This document shows positions 1-6,947 of a DNA stretch of 16,562 bases, piece by piece; position 1 is the first letter of the stretch, and each line of letters opens with the position of its first letter. Made by a program: the position numbers and the translations under genes. This DNA is from Candidatus Equimonas enterica (GTDB taxonomy: Bacteria; Bacteroidota; Bacteroidia; Bacteroidales; Bacteroidaceae): NCBI GenBank assembly GCA_018066225.1, contig JAGHRU010000029.1:1-16562 (forward strand), in the 5' to 3' direction. Under the pieces are notes generated by a model. It was not told the DNA's origin and made no database searches. It saw only the letters and a program-made list of their open reading frames with translations.

Positions 1-1047
1 GTGCCCTCGTGGGCGGCGTGCGACGACATTATCTATCCCCCACGCCTTGCCATAGAGCAGTGCAGCGGCGAGGCAGCAGCGCGCTACAAGGGCGAGGTCA
101 TCGCGCACCTCTTCCCCCAGGGCGGCACACACATGGCCGACCTCACGGGCGGCTACGGCGTGGATTTCGCGGTTTTATCGCAGATATTCCGCCATGCGAC
201 CTATATAGAGCAAAACGCCGAACTGGTACGTCTGGCGCGCCACAATCTGCCCCTGCTTGGCGTCAAAAACGCCGATTTCATCGAGGAAAACGCCATACTG
301 TGGCTCTCACGTCAGCAGACCTCCTCATACGACCTCCTCTATCTCGACCCCGCGCGACGCGACGAGGCTGGCCGCAAGACGGTGCTCATAGAGGACTGCC
401 AGCCCGACGTGGTGACACTGATGCCCCGACTGCTGGAGCGCGCCGCGTATGTCGTCATCAAACTCTCGCCCATGCTCGACCTACGGCGTGCGCTGCGCAG
501 TCTGCCCACTGTGGCCGAGGTGCACATCTTCGCCCAGAGCGGCGAGTGCAAAGACCTGCTGCTCGTGGTGGGACACGCCCCTACCACCGACCCGCTCATC
601 ACTTGCGCCGACGACGATCACCGCTTCACCTTCTCGCTCCATGAGGAACGCACGTGCAGCGTCACCTATGCCACGACGCTCTCCACCTACCTCTACGAGC
701 CATCGCCTGCCGTGCTCAAAGCCGGGGCGTTTCGCACCATCGCTACACGCTACGGCCTGGCGAAACTCTCGCCCGATGCCCACCTCTACACCTCTTCCTC
801 CTACGCCTCCGACTTTCCCGGCCGACGCTTCCGCATCGTGCGCACCGCAGATTTCAGCAAGTCGTCGCTACGCAGCCTCGATCTGCCCCAGCGGCGCGCC
901 AACCTCACGGTGCGGGGCTTCCCCGCCACGGTGGCTGCGCTGCGCCGCCGTCTGCGTCTGAGAGAAGGCGGCGACGACTACCTCTTCGCCACCACCCTAT
1001 CCGACGGTCGCCACGTCCTCATCCACGCCCAAAGGGCCCGCGACTAA
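1..1047 (+). CDS. Class I SAM-dependent methyltransferase with THUMP-like C-terminal domain (5' partial)
   Basis: The frame is open from base 1, and the first codon (GTG) is probably an internal valine: relatives I recall carry about 40-50 more residues before the PSWA motif, so the 5' end is cut by the window. The 348 visible residues contain a Rossmann methyltransferase core: glycine-rich SAM motif DLTGGYGVD (47-55), the acidic motif YIEQN (68-72) expected to bind the ribose hydroxyls, and LDPARRD (115-121) at the DPPY-like position. The last ~90 residues (KLSPDAHLYTSS, FPGRRFRI, ANLTVRGFP, GGDDYLFATTL) match the THUMP-like domain found after this core in Bacteroidota proteins. The substrate is unknown; an RNA base is likely by analogy with THUMP proteins, but that is inference. 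An eight-T run follows the stop, but I see no convincing hairpin before it. Confidence 0.85.
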   Translation: MPSWAACDDIIYPPRLAIEQCSGEAAARYKGEVIAHLFPQGGTHMADLTGGYGVDFAVLSQIFRHATYIEQNAELVRLARHNLPLLGVKNADFIEENAILWLSRQQTSSYDLLYLDPARRDEAGRKTVLIEDCQPDVVTLMPRLLERAAYVVIKLSPMLDLRRALRSLPTVAEVHIFAQSGECKDLLLVVGHAPTTDPLITCADDDHRFTFSLHEERTCSVTYATTLSTYLYEPSPAVLKAGAFRTIATRYGLAKLSPDAHLYTSSSYASDFPGRRFRIVRTADFSKSSLRSLDLPQRRANLTVRGFPATVAALRRRLRLREGGDDYLFATTLSDGRHVLIHAQRARD

Positions 1048-1064
1048 TTTTTTTTGCCTTTCGT

Positions 1065-1094
1065 TGTAACCTTTTGCCCGCTCACCCGTCTATA
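1065..1094 (+). promoter_or_regulatory. Candidate ECF-sigma promoter upstream of the sigma factor gene
   Basis: TGTAAC (1065-1070) is followed by CGTCTATA (1087-1094), with 16 nt between AAC and CGTC. This is the -35 AAC / -10 CGT architecture of ECF sigma promoters. The element ends 12 bases before the sigma factor ATG. There is no well-formed TAnnTTTG housekeeping box here (TAACCTTTTG has the wrong spacing). Autoregulation is inferred from position. Confidence 0.5.
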
Positions 1095-1106
1095 CCATAG
1101 AGCCCT

Positions 1107-1625
1107 ATGACAGATATTGACTTCCGCCGCGATTTGCTGCCGCTGAGAGACCGCCTGTTTCGCCTCGCGCTACGCATCACGCTCGACCGTATGGAAGCCG
1201 AAGATGTGGCGGAAGATGTCCTGGTGCGCGTATGGGAGCGACGTGAGAGCCTCCGTGAGGTAGAGAGCCTCGAAGCCTACTGCCTCACCACTTGTCGCAA
1301 CCTCGCCCTCGACCGCAGCGCAAAAGCAGTGGCGCAACACCTCTCGCTCGACGACGAAGCTGCCACAGGCCAGACCACAGCGCACATGGGCGATGACGCC
1401 CACGACCCGCAGGCCACCATGGAGCAGCACGAGCGCATAGCCGCCGTAAGAGCCGCCATCGCCACACTGCCCGAGACCCAGCGCACCGCGCTTATGCTGC
1501 GTGAGGAAGAAGGCCGAAGCGGCGCAGAAATCGCCGCTATCATGCACCTCACAGAAGCCAATGTCAAGGTCATCCTCTGCCGCGCCCGCCGCGCCCTGCG
1601 CAGCAAACTGGCTCCCCACCTCTAA
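1107..1625 (+). CDS. RNA polymerase sigma factor, ECF subfamily
   Basis: This 172-residue protein has the two-domain layout and length of ECF sigma factors. Region 2 (about 18-75) contains AEDVAEDVLVRVWERRESL for core RNA polymerase and -10 recognition, followed by YCLTTCRNLALDRSAKA. Region 4 (about 117-168) contains LPETQRTALMLREEEGRSGAEIA and LTEANVKVILCRARRALR, the helix-turn-helix for -35 recognition. The acidic linker between them has no region 3. The next gene starts 13 bases after the stop on the same strand and encodes a one-pass membrane protein, which suggests a sigma/companion operon. The family assignment is firm; the regulon and the inducing signal cannot be read from sequence. 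Confidence 0.95.
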   Translation: MTDIDFRRDLLPLRDRLFRLALRITLDRMEAEDVAEDVLVRVWERRESLREVESLEAYCLTTCRNLALDRSAKAVAQHLSLDDEAATGQTTAHMGDDAHDPQATMEQHERIAAVRAAIATLPETQRTALMLREEEGRSGAEIAAIMHLTEANVKVILCRARRALRSKLAPHL

Positions 1626-1638
1626 CACGACACACCCC

Positions 1639-2154
1639 ATGATGGACTATAAGTACATAGAGCAACTCCTCGACCGCTACTGGCAAGCCGAGACTTCGCC
1701 TGCCGAAGAGAGCATCCTGCGCGCCTTCTTCTGCCAAGCCGATGTGCCTGCTCACCTCAGGCAGTATGCGCCGCTCTTTGCCACCTTCGAGACGATGCAG
1801 TCGGAGCACGTCAGCGATGACTTCGAAGCCCGTGTACTCGCCCGCATCGCGGCCGCCGAAACTGCTGCGCCTCAGCAGAGCGTAAAAGCCGTCCGCCTCA
1901 CGCCGCTACGCAAACTCACGCCACTGCTGCGCGCTGCTGCCATCGTCGCCATCGTGGTGCTCATAGGCGACTCCGCACGCCGGGCTGCCGTGGGGCGCGC
2001 CAACGGCGAGCAGTGGCAATACAACACCGCCTACACCGAGACTTACAGCCGAGATGCTGGCGAGGCCAGCGAGGCTTTGCAAAAGATAAGTGAGAGCCTG
2101 CCGCTCGCCGTGCTCGACTCCGTGAAAAAAGACTCCACCAGACAAAAACAATAA
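1639..2154 (+). CDS. Putative one-pass membrane companion of the ECF sigma factor (anti-sigma-like)
   Basis: The protein has 171 residues from the first of two adjacent ATGs (1639 and 1642). It has a soluble N-terminal part beginning MMDYKYIEQLLDRYWQAETS, an amphipathic helical stretch to about residue 90, one hydrophobic segment (about 95-110, LLRAAAIVAIVVLIGD), and a hydrophilic C-terminal tail of about 60 residues. The N-terminal pattern (short helical repeats with LLDRYW and ETSPAEE) is typical of small proteins encoded after ECF sigma factors in Bacteroidales. I do not see the HxxxCxxC motif of zinc anti-sigma factors, so the anti-sigma role is inferred from topology, gene order and the 13-base gap. 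It could instead be a non-regulatory partner. Confidence 0.7.
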   Translation: MMDYKYIEQLLDRYWQAETSPAEESILRAFFCQADVPAHLRQYAPLFATFETMQSEHVSDDFEARVLARIAAAETAAPQQSVKAVRLTPLRKLTPLLRAAAIVAIVVLIGDSARRAAVGRANGEQWQYNTAYTETYSRDAGEASEALQKISESLPLAVLDSVKKDSTRQKQ

Positions 2155-2275
2155 CTTCACCCTATCAACAACACAAAAACTAACTGAAAGACAAACAATC
2201 CTCCCCCACTGTATTAAAACACGCTGCAAGCCGATAGGTTTCAGTTCTCTCCCGCTCCACATCAGAGCACAATAT

Positions 2276-2303
2276 AAGGAAGTCACCCTGCGCTGACTTC
2301 CTT
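2276..2303 (+). terminator. Hairpin, likely terminator of the sigma/companion operon
   Basis: AAGGAAGTCA (2276-2285) and TGACTTCCTT (2294-2303) form a perfect 10-bp stem with an 8-nt loop, followed by TATTGTTT. It lies about 120 bases past the upstream stop. The stretch 2155-2275 before it is AT-richer than the genes and shows no coding signal. Confidence 0.65.
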
Positions 2304-2323
2304 TATTGTTTGCCTACAAAGCA

Positions 2324-2364
2324 AAAGACCGCACAAGGCTCACGATGAACCTTGTGCGGTCTTT
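2324..2364. terminator. Long hairpin between convergent operons (probable bidirectional terminator)
   Basis: AAAGACCGCACAAGG (2324-2338) pairs perfectly with CCTTGTGCGGTCTTT (2350-2364) over 15 bp, with an 11-nt loop. It lies 24 bases beyond the stop of the minus-strand FKBP gene. On the minus strand the stem ends in a U-rich tract, so it best serves the glyS-FKBP operon and may act in both directions. Confidence 0.75.
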
Positions 2365-2388
2365 GCGTATAGCAGACCCAGCCGAGGA

Positions 2389-3069
2389 CTAACGCCATGC
2401 GGGCGGCGTCGTGCCAGCGCGATAGTAGGCTTTGAGCTCTACATCGAAGCGCAGGACGGAGTGGCCCGGGAACTTGGTCTGATCCTCTTCGCCATAGGCC
2501 AAAGCAGGATGCACGATGATGGCCCAGAGGTCGCCGATGTGCATGTGCTGCAGCGTGGCAGAGAAGCCTTCCGTCAGATAACTGCCGCCCGAGACGGTGG
2601 AGACCGTCGTGACAGGGAAACGCGTCGGCACACACAGCTGCGGGTCGAAGACATCAGCCCAGCGGGCAGATGGGCCGCTGTGGTCGAAGACATAGCCGTC
2701 GGGATAGGTCTCCGTAGGCATCAGCCGCCCGTAGTAATTGACGAAGGCTGTGTCGGTGTAAGCCGGAGAGCCACTGCCCGTGCCTTGACGCAACACGCGC
2801 ACCACAATGGTGTCGGAGGGCTTGGCCGCGGCCTCGGGAGCGAGGGTGAAACTGCGGATGAGGCGATAGGGCGTGTGACGCTCCCAGTCGTCGCCGTAAG
2901 CGGCCTTGGCGCGGGCTATCTCACCACGCGCATAGTTGAGGCTGTCGGCGAAATACTGGTCGTTGCGAACTGCCCAGTTGTCGAAATCGTGACTGACTTC
3001 TTCCTTCTCCGTACAGGCCGTCAGGGCCAGCAACGGAAGGGCAAGAGCGAGCAAGAGAATGTGCTTCAT
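2389..3069 (-). CDS. FKBP-type peptidyl-prolyl cis-trans isomerase, lipoprotein
   Basis: The 226-residue protein starts with a lipoprotein signal peptide: hydrophobic residues 4-16, then the lipobox LTAC with the lipidated Cys at 19. It should therefore be envelope-anchored. An alpha-helical spacer (about 25-80) precedes one FKBP domain (about 85-213): VNYYGRL (110-116), GYVFDHS (125-131), GFSATLQHMHIGDLWAII (168-185), HPALAYG (187-193) and a closing strand VLRFDVELKAY. Such proteins catalyse proline isomerisation during folding of exported proteins; the exact client is unknown. The active-site region has an insertion between the FD motif and GFSATL (about 133-165), longer than in minimal FKBPs. 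It starts only 17 bases after the glyS stop and is probably co-transcribed with it. Confidence 0.9.
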   Translation of the reverse strand: MKHILLLALALPLLALTACTEKEEVSHDFDNWAVRNDQYFADSLNYARGEIARAKAAYGDDWERHTPYRLIRSFTLAPEAAAKPSDTIVVRVLRQGTGSGSPAYTDTAFVNYYGRLMPTETYPDGYVFDHSGPSARWADVFDPQLCVPTRFPVTTVSTVSGGSYLTEGFSATLQHMHIGDLWAIIVHPALAYGEEDQTKFPGHSVLRFDVELKAYYRAGTTPPAWR

Positions 3070-3086
3070 GGCGTAAATGGTTGGTG

Positions 3087-4637
3087 TTATCCGATTTGTG
3101 CACCGCGACGGAGCAGACTCGTGAGCGACACCTTGTCTTCGAGCAATGCACGCAAGGAGTCAATGCGGACGCGCTGCTGCTCCATCGTGTCGCGGTCGCG
3201 GAGCGTCACGCAGTCGTCGGTGAGGGTGTCGTGGTCCACGGTGACGCAGTAGGGCGTACCCACAGCGTCTTGACGGCGATAGCGTTTGCCGATGGAGTCC
3301 TTCTCGTCATACTGCGTATTGAAATGGAATTTGAGGTCATTGACTATCTCACGCGCTTTCTCGGGCAGGCCGTCTTTCTTGACCAGCGGCAGCACGGCGA
3401 GCTTGGTCGGGGCGAGGGCTGCGGGCAAGTGGAGCACCACACGCGTCTCGCCGCCTTCGAGCGTCTGCTCTTCGTAACTATGACACATGACGCTGAGGAA
3501 CATGCGATCGACACCAATAGATGTCTCGATGACATACGGCGTATAGCTCTCGTTGGTCTCGGGATCGAAGTATTCTATCTTGCGTCCGCTGAACTTGGCG
3601 TGCTGCGAAAGGTCGAAGTTGGTGCGGGAATGCACACCCTCGACTTCCTTGAAGCCGAAAGGCATCTTAAACTCTATGTCGGCAGCAGCGTTGGCGTAGT
3701 GGGCCAGTTTCTCGTGATCGTGGAAGCGGTAGTTCTCCTGTCCGAAGCCAAGGGCTTGATGCCAGGCCATACGCGTCTTCTTCCAGGTCTCAAACCACTG
3801 CAACTCTGTGCCGGGCTTGACGAAGAACTGCATCTCCATCTGCTCAAACTCGCGCATACGGAAGATGAACTGTCGGGCGACGATTTCGTTGCGGAAGGCT
3901 TTGCCGATTTGCGCTATGCCGAAGGGGAGCTTCATGCGTCCCGTCTTCTGCACATTGAGGTAATTGACGAAGATGCCTTGTGCCGTCTCGGGGCGCAGAT
4001 AGATTTTGCTTGCGCCATCTGCGGTGCTGCCCATCTCGGTGGCAAACATGAGGTTGAACTGGCGCACATCGGTCCAGTTGCGCGTACCGCTGATGGGGCA
4101 CACGATTTCCTCGTCGATGATGATCTGGCGCAGTTCTTCCAAGTCGTTTGCTTCGAGAGCGGCAGCGAAGCGCTCATGGAGGGCGTCACGCTTGGCCATA
4201 TAGTCGAGCACGCGCGGATTGGTGGCGCGAAACTGTGCTTCGTCGAAGGCCTCCTTGAAGCGTTTGCGTCCCTTGGCGACTTCCTTGTCTGCCTTCTCCT
4301 CGTATTTGGCTATCTGGTCTTCGATGAGCACATCGGCGCGATAGCGTTTCTTGGAGTCGCGGTTGTCGATGAGCGGATCGTTGAACGCATCGACGTGTCC
4401 GCTGGCTTTCCATATCGTGGGGTGCATGAAGATGGCGCTGTCGATGCCCACGATGTTGTCGTGGAGCAGCACCATGGATTGCCACCAATACTGTTTGATG
4501 TTGTTTTTGAGTTCCACACCGTTTTGTCCGTAGTCATAGACAGCGCCGAGGCCATCGTAGATGTCGGAAGAAGGAAAGACGAAGCCATATTCCTTGCAGT
4601 GTGCGACTATTTTCTTGAAAACGTCTTCTTGGGCCAT
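3087..4637 (-). CDS. glyS: Glycine--tRNA ligase (dimeric, eukaryote/archaeal-like class II)
   Basis: This 516-residue cytoplasmic enzyme charges tRNA-Gly with glycine using ATP. It is the single-chain alpha2 type, not the bacterial alpha2beta2 GlyQ/GlyS type. Visible landmarks are the N-terminal YDGLGAVYDYGQNG (27-40), motif 1 region HPTIWKASGH (72-81), RPETAQG (215-221), motif 2 with FRNEIVARQFIFRMREFEQ (248-266), motif 3 ETSIGVDR (371-378), and a C-terminal anticodon-binding domain (about 405-500, LPAALAPTKLAVLPLVKK). Residues ~95-180 are the usual charged helical insertion. The start ATG is set by the conserved N-terminus MAQEDVFKKIV. It heads an operon with the FKBP lipoprotein. Length is normal for the Bacteroidota family. 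Confidence 0.97.
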   Translation of the reverse strand: MAQEDVFKKIVAHCKEYGFVFPSSDIYDGLGAVYDYGQNGVELKNNIKQYWWQSMVLLHDNIVGIDSAIFMHPTIWKASGHVDAFNDPLIDNRDSKKRYRADVLIEDQIAKYEEKADKEVAKGRKRFKEAFDEAQFRATNPRVLDYMAKRDALHERFAAALEANDLEELRQIIIDEEIVCPISGTRNWTDVRQFNLMFATEMGSTADGASKIYLRPETAQGIFVNYLNVQKTGRMKLPFGIAQIGKAFRNEIVARQFIFRMREFEQMEMQFFVKPGTELQWFETWKKTRMAWHQALGFGQENYRFHDHEKLAHYANAAADIEFKMPFGFKEVEGVHSRTNFDLSQHAKFSGRKIEYFDPETNESYTPYVIETSIGVDRMFLSVMCHSYEEQTLEGGETRVVLHLPAALAPTKLAVLPLVKKDGLPEKAREIVNDLKFHFNTQYDEKDSIGKRYRRQDAVGTPYCVTVDHDTLTDDCVTLRDRDTMEQQRVRIDSLRALLEDKVSLTSLLRRGAQIG

Positions 4638-4695
4638 GATGTTGGGGTTGGGAAAATTGAGAATTGGTGAAAGGCTGCAAATCTTGCTGCGGGTG

Positions 4696-4703
4696 CAAAG
4701 ATA
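4696..4703 (-). promoter_or_regulatory. Promoter -7 box of glyS
   Basis: On the minus strand the sequence reads TATCTTTG, a full match to the Bacteroidota TAnnTTTG element. It lies 58 bases before the glyS ATG. I see no clear TTTG -33 box at the expected distance. Confidence 0.55.
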
Positions 4704-4763
4704 GCGAAAATAGTTGAGACGAACTGCTTTTGGGCTGTTATTTGCGCTTTTTAGGCGTTTTAT

Positions 4764-4794
4764 TTTGTCGTGTGAGGCGTTTTTCCTAATTTTG
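4764..4794 (+). promoter_or_regulatory. Promoter of marC (-33 TTTG, -7 TAATTTTG)
   Basis: TTTG (4764-4767) and TAATTTTG (4787-4794) are separated by exactly 19 nt. This is the full Bacteroidota primary-sigma consensus, TTTG-N19-TAnnTTTG. The predicted transcript start is near 4799, giving a leader of about 30 nt. Confidence 0.8.
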
Positions 4795-4830
4795 CACGCG
4801 CAAAATCAAATCTTTTTGTCTCCTACTCCC

Positions 4831-5439
4831 ATGCAAAGTCTCGTACAATTCTTTTCCGAATTTTCGTTTCTCGATGTCTTTTCCATCACAATTATGCTCT
4901 TCACCGTGGTGGATGTCCTTGGCTCTACGCCTATCGTCGCTGCGCTCAACGACCGTGGCCGTCCCGTCTCTCCGGTGCGTGCCACCGTCATCAGTGGTGC
5001 CATCATGGTAGCGTTCTACTATGGTGGTCAAGCCTTGCTGCACATCTTCAATGTCGAGATTGCGGCTTTCGCTGTCGGCGGCGGCATGCTGCTGTTTTTC
5101 ATGGCACTGGAATTGCTGCTCGACATCACCATCTTCCAGGACGCGCCCGACATCAAGGACGCTACTATCGTGCCGATGGTGTTCCCGCTCTTGGCCGGTC
5201 CTGCGGTGCTGACCATGCTGCTCTCGCTCAAAAGCCAGTATGCTGACATCAACATCATGATAGGTCTGGCACTCAACATCGGCTGGATCTTCTTCGTGCT
5301 CACCGCTGTCGATCGCTTGCAGAAGTATCTCACGCCGAAGGTGCTCTTCATCATGCGCAAGTTCTTCGGCATCATCCTGCTGGCCATCAGCATAGAGATG
5401 TTCCTCTCCAACCTGCTCAAATGTATAGGCAAGGGTTAA
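4831..5439 (+). CDS. MarC family integral membrane protein
   Basis: The protein has 202 residues from the ATG at 4831, the usual length for MarC/UPF0056 proteins. The frame is open further upstream, but those codons would overlap the promoter at 4764-4794, so 4831 is the start. About six membrane segments are visible: FSITIMLFTVVDVLG (17-31), ATVISGAIMVAFYYGG (51-66), AAFAVGGGMLLFFMALELLL (77-96), ATIVPMVFPLLAGPAVLTML (110-129), IMIGLALNIGWIFFVLTA (around 142-159) and FFGIILLAISIEMFL (around 178-192). PMVFPLLAGPA is the characteristic family motif. The biochemical function of the family is not established; the historical link to multiple antibiotic resistance has not held up. It is monocistronic and convergent with recX. 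Confidence 0.92.
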   Translation: MQSLVQFFSEFSFLDVFSITIMLFTVVDVLGSTPIVAALNDRGRPVSPVRATVISGAIMVAFYYGGQALLHIFNVEIAAFAVGGGMLLFFMALELLLDITIFQDAPDIKDATIVPMVFPLLAGPAVLTMLLSLKSQYADINIMIGLALNIGWIFFVLTAVDRLQKYLTPKVLFIMRKFFGIILLAISIEMFLSNLLKCIGKG

Positions 5440-5470
5440 GGCACGCATAGCCTCTGCTCCCCCTGCGACG

Positions 5471-5511
5471 CAAAGCGCGGTTAAGGTCGTGATGACCTCA
5501 ACCGCGCTTTG
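5471..5511. terminator. Long hairpin between marC and recX (bidirectional terminator)
   Basis: CAAAGCGCGGTTAAGGTC (5471-5488) pairs with GACCTCAACCGCGCTTTG (5494-5511), an 18-position stem with a single A-C mismatch and a 5-nt loop. It begins 3 bases past the recX stop and 31 bases past the marC stop. There is no strong T-run on either side, so termination efficiency is uncertain. Confidence 0.7.
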
Positions 5512-5514
5512 TCG

Positions 5515-5982
5515 TTAGTAGTCTGCCGCGTCGTCTGGCGCACCGAGGGCAGCGTAGATGTCGTGTGCCTCATAGCCCCGCGATGCAGCGTAGCGCATGA
5601 GACTCTGACAGGCACGTCGTCGCTCCTCTGGTGTGGTGGCAGGGGGCAAAGTCCGTCGCTTGGCTGCGAGCAGCGCATCGAGGGCGTCACGATAGGCTGC
5701 GGCGTCGTAGTGCTCCTCCCATGCCGCGTCGATGGCGGCTGCGGACAGTCCTTTACTGCGGAGCATGGTCACTATCTTGACACGTCCCCAGCGGTCGAAG
5801 CGCAGTTTGTCGTGGACGTAGGCCGAGGCATAGCGCATCTCGTCGATGTAGCCTTCGCTGACGAGGCGCGCCACGAGGTCGTCGGCCTGCTCTGGGGTCG
5901 CGCCACGCTGCATCAACTTGCGGCGCACCTCCTGCGGGCATTGCTCGCTGCGGGCGCAAAGGGTGGTGGCATAGGTGTACAT
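5515..5982 (-). CDS. recX: RecX family regulatory protein
   Basis: The protein has 155 residues from the ATG at 5982; a longer open frame upstream overlaps the preceding glycosyltransferase and has a composition unlike RecX. The three-helix RecX repeats are visible: an N-terminal EVRRKLMQRGATPEQADDLV (18-37), the signature EGYIDEMRYASAYVHDKL (43-60) followed by RWGRVKIVTMLRSKGLS (64-80), and a C-terminal repeat around 107-150 (TPEERRRACQSLMRYAASRGY). RecX proteins bind RecA filaments and limit or modulate recombination activity in the cytoplasm. recA is not in this window. The gene starts 16 bases after the GT2 stop, so it may be read from the glycosyltransferase promoters. A TTTGCA sequence just before the ATG is an imperfect promoter match. 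Confidence 0.88.
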   Translation of the reverse strand: MYTYATTLCARSEQCPQEVRRKLMQRGATPEQADDLVARLVSEGYIDEMRYASAYVHDKLRFDRWGRVKIVTMLRSKGLSAAAIDAAWEEHYDAAAYRDALDALLAAKRRTLPPATTPEERRRACQSLMRYAASRGYEAHDIYAALGAPDDAADY

Positions 5983-5998
5983 AGGTGCAAATGTTGGG

Positions 5999-6805
5999 CT
6001 ATGCTTTGAGGCGTGCCACGCCGCTTGCCACGACCTTGCGGCAGTGGCTCCAGAGCGTCGGCAGGAGGCCGAAGTGGCGGCGCATGATGCGATAACGCTC
6101 GATGAGCGAGGCACGATGACGCTGCACGCTGACCCCGCCGTCGAGGTAGTGGCAGAGCACGAGGTGGGTGTTGAGATAATCCAAGCCCTCGGCCTCGGCC
6201 TGCTGCATCACGCGGATACACCAGTCGTAGTCGGCCGAGAGGCGAAAGCGCAGGTCGTAGTGCTGTGCGCGGGCGAGATCGGTGCGCACATAGAAGGCTT
6301 GGTGGCAGACGAGCATGCCGCGGCGGTAGGTGCGCCACGCGAGGATCTCGGGCGGGCGATGGTGACGCGGACGGAGATAGGTGCCGTCGGCATCGACGAT
6401 GTCGGTGTCGCCGTAGAGCACAGCCGGCCACGACGAGGGCTGACTGCTGCCTGCCGTGGCTTGCGCCACCTGCTCTGCGATGTCGGAGAGCGTGGTGGGT
6501 GCGGCCAGGGTGTCGCCCGCGTTGAGGAAGACGAGGTAGTCGCCCGTGGCGAGATCGAGCCCTTTGTTCATCGCGTCATAGATGCCACGGTCGTCCTCGC
6601 TGCGGCACACGATGTCGCAGGGCTGGCTGCGGTGGGAGTTGCGCTCTTGGTAGTGGTGCACCAAGGCAAGGGTGTCGTCGCTGCTGTTGCCATCGATGAT
6701 GAGATGCTCTATGGCAGGATGACGCTGCGCCTCCACGCTCGCTATGGTGGCAGCGAGGCTTTCGGCAGCGTTGTAGGTCACGGTGATGATGGAGAAGCGA
6801 AGCAC
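5999..6805 (-). CDS. Glycosyltransferase family 2
   Basis: I place the start at GTG 6805, giving 268 residues beginning (f)MLRFSIITVTYNA as in related GT2 enzymes. The longer reading from TTG at 6832 is unlikely because it would begin inside the TATTTTTG promoter box. GT-A fold motifs are the first strand SIITVTYNAAESL (5-17), HLIIDGNSSDDT (34-45), and RGIYDAMNKGLDLATGDYLV (73-92) leading into FLNAGD (93-98) at the DxD position. A later ADYDWCIRV (191-199) supplies the acidic residue region typical of the catalytic base. There is no membrane segment. It probably adds a sugar to a surface glycan, but donor and acceptor are unknown. A GT4 gene lies upstream and recX downstream. Confidence 0.88.
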   Translation of the reverse strand: MLRFSIITVTYNAAESLAATIASVEAQRHPAIEHLIIDGNSSDDTLALVHHYQERNSHRSQPCDIVCRSEDDRGIYDAMNKGLDLATGDYLVFLNAGDTLAAPTTLSDIAEQVAQATAGSSQPSSWPAVLYGDTDIVDADGTYLRPRHHRPPEILAWRTYRRGMLVCHQAFYVRTDLARAQHYDLRFRLSADYDWCIRVMQQAEAEGLDYLNTHLVLCHYLDGGVSVQRHRASLIERYRIMRRHFGLLPTLWSHCRKVVASGVARLKA

Positions 6806-6829
6806 AGGTATTATGGGGTAATGGGGTAA

Positions 6830-6837
6830 CAAAAATA
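6830..6837 (-). promoter_or_regulatory. Promoter -7 box before the GT2 gene
   Basis: The minus strand reads TATTTTTG, a full TAnnTTTG match, 24 bases before the proposed GTG start. No good TTTG lies 19-21 nt further upstream. This implies the GT2 gene can be transcribed independently of the GT4 gene. Confidence 0.45.
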
Positions 6838-6879
6838 GCGGAAAAGCAAAGGCACATTAACGCACGCGGGCAAATAGGT

Positions 6880-6916
6880 CGCAGCGTCTGCGCAGACCGT
6901 CCGCAGCGTCTGCGCA
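6880..6916. repeat. Intergenic direct repeat with hairpin potential
   Basis: CGCAGCGTCTGCGCA occurs twice, at 6880-6894 and 6902-6916 (period 22). Within it GCGCAGAC (6890-6897) can pair with GTCTGCGC (6908-6915). A one-mismatch copy of the 14-mer GCAGCGTCTGCGCA occurs at 12944-12957. It lies between the two glycosyltransferase genes and may act as a weak terminator for the upstream one. Confidence 0.6.
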
Positions 6917-6947
6917 AATCGTTTTTCGTGTCTGGGCAAAGGCGCGT

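Noticed and set aside
1031..1056. Eight-T run after the methyltransferase gene as an intrinsic terminator
   Set aside because: There is no adequate stem before the T-run; GGGCCC alone cannot form a stable hairpin.
3081..4670. Long open frame antisense to glyS (over 500 codons)
   Set aside because: It is a shadow of glyS produced by GC-rich codon use; the composition is not protein-like, and the opposite strand encodes a complete tRNA synthetase with all motifs.
4714..4830. N-terminal extension of MarC by 39 residues
   Set aside because: The codons overlap a full TTTG-N19-TAATTTTG promoter, and the protein from ATG 4831 already has the family length.
5982..5995. AACATTTG just before recX as a promoter -7 box
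   Set aside because: The first base of TAnnTTTG is wrong, and only 5 nt separate it from the ATG. Read-through from the GT2 gene is simpler.
6806..6832. Longer GT2 start at TTG 6832
   Set aside because: It begins inside the TATTTTTG promoter box and adds residues (LPHYPIIP) not typical before the first GT2 strand.
6880..6916. Two repeats with regular 22-base period considered as a CRISPR remnant
   Set aside because: There are only two copies, with a 7-base spacer and no cas genes; CRISPR spacers are about 30 bases.
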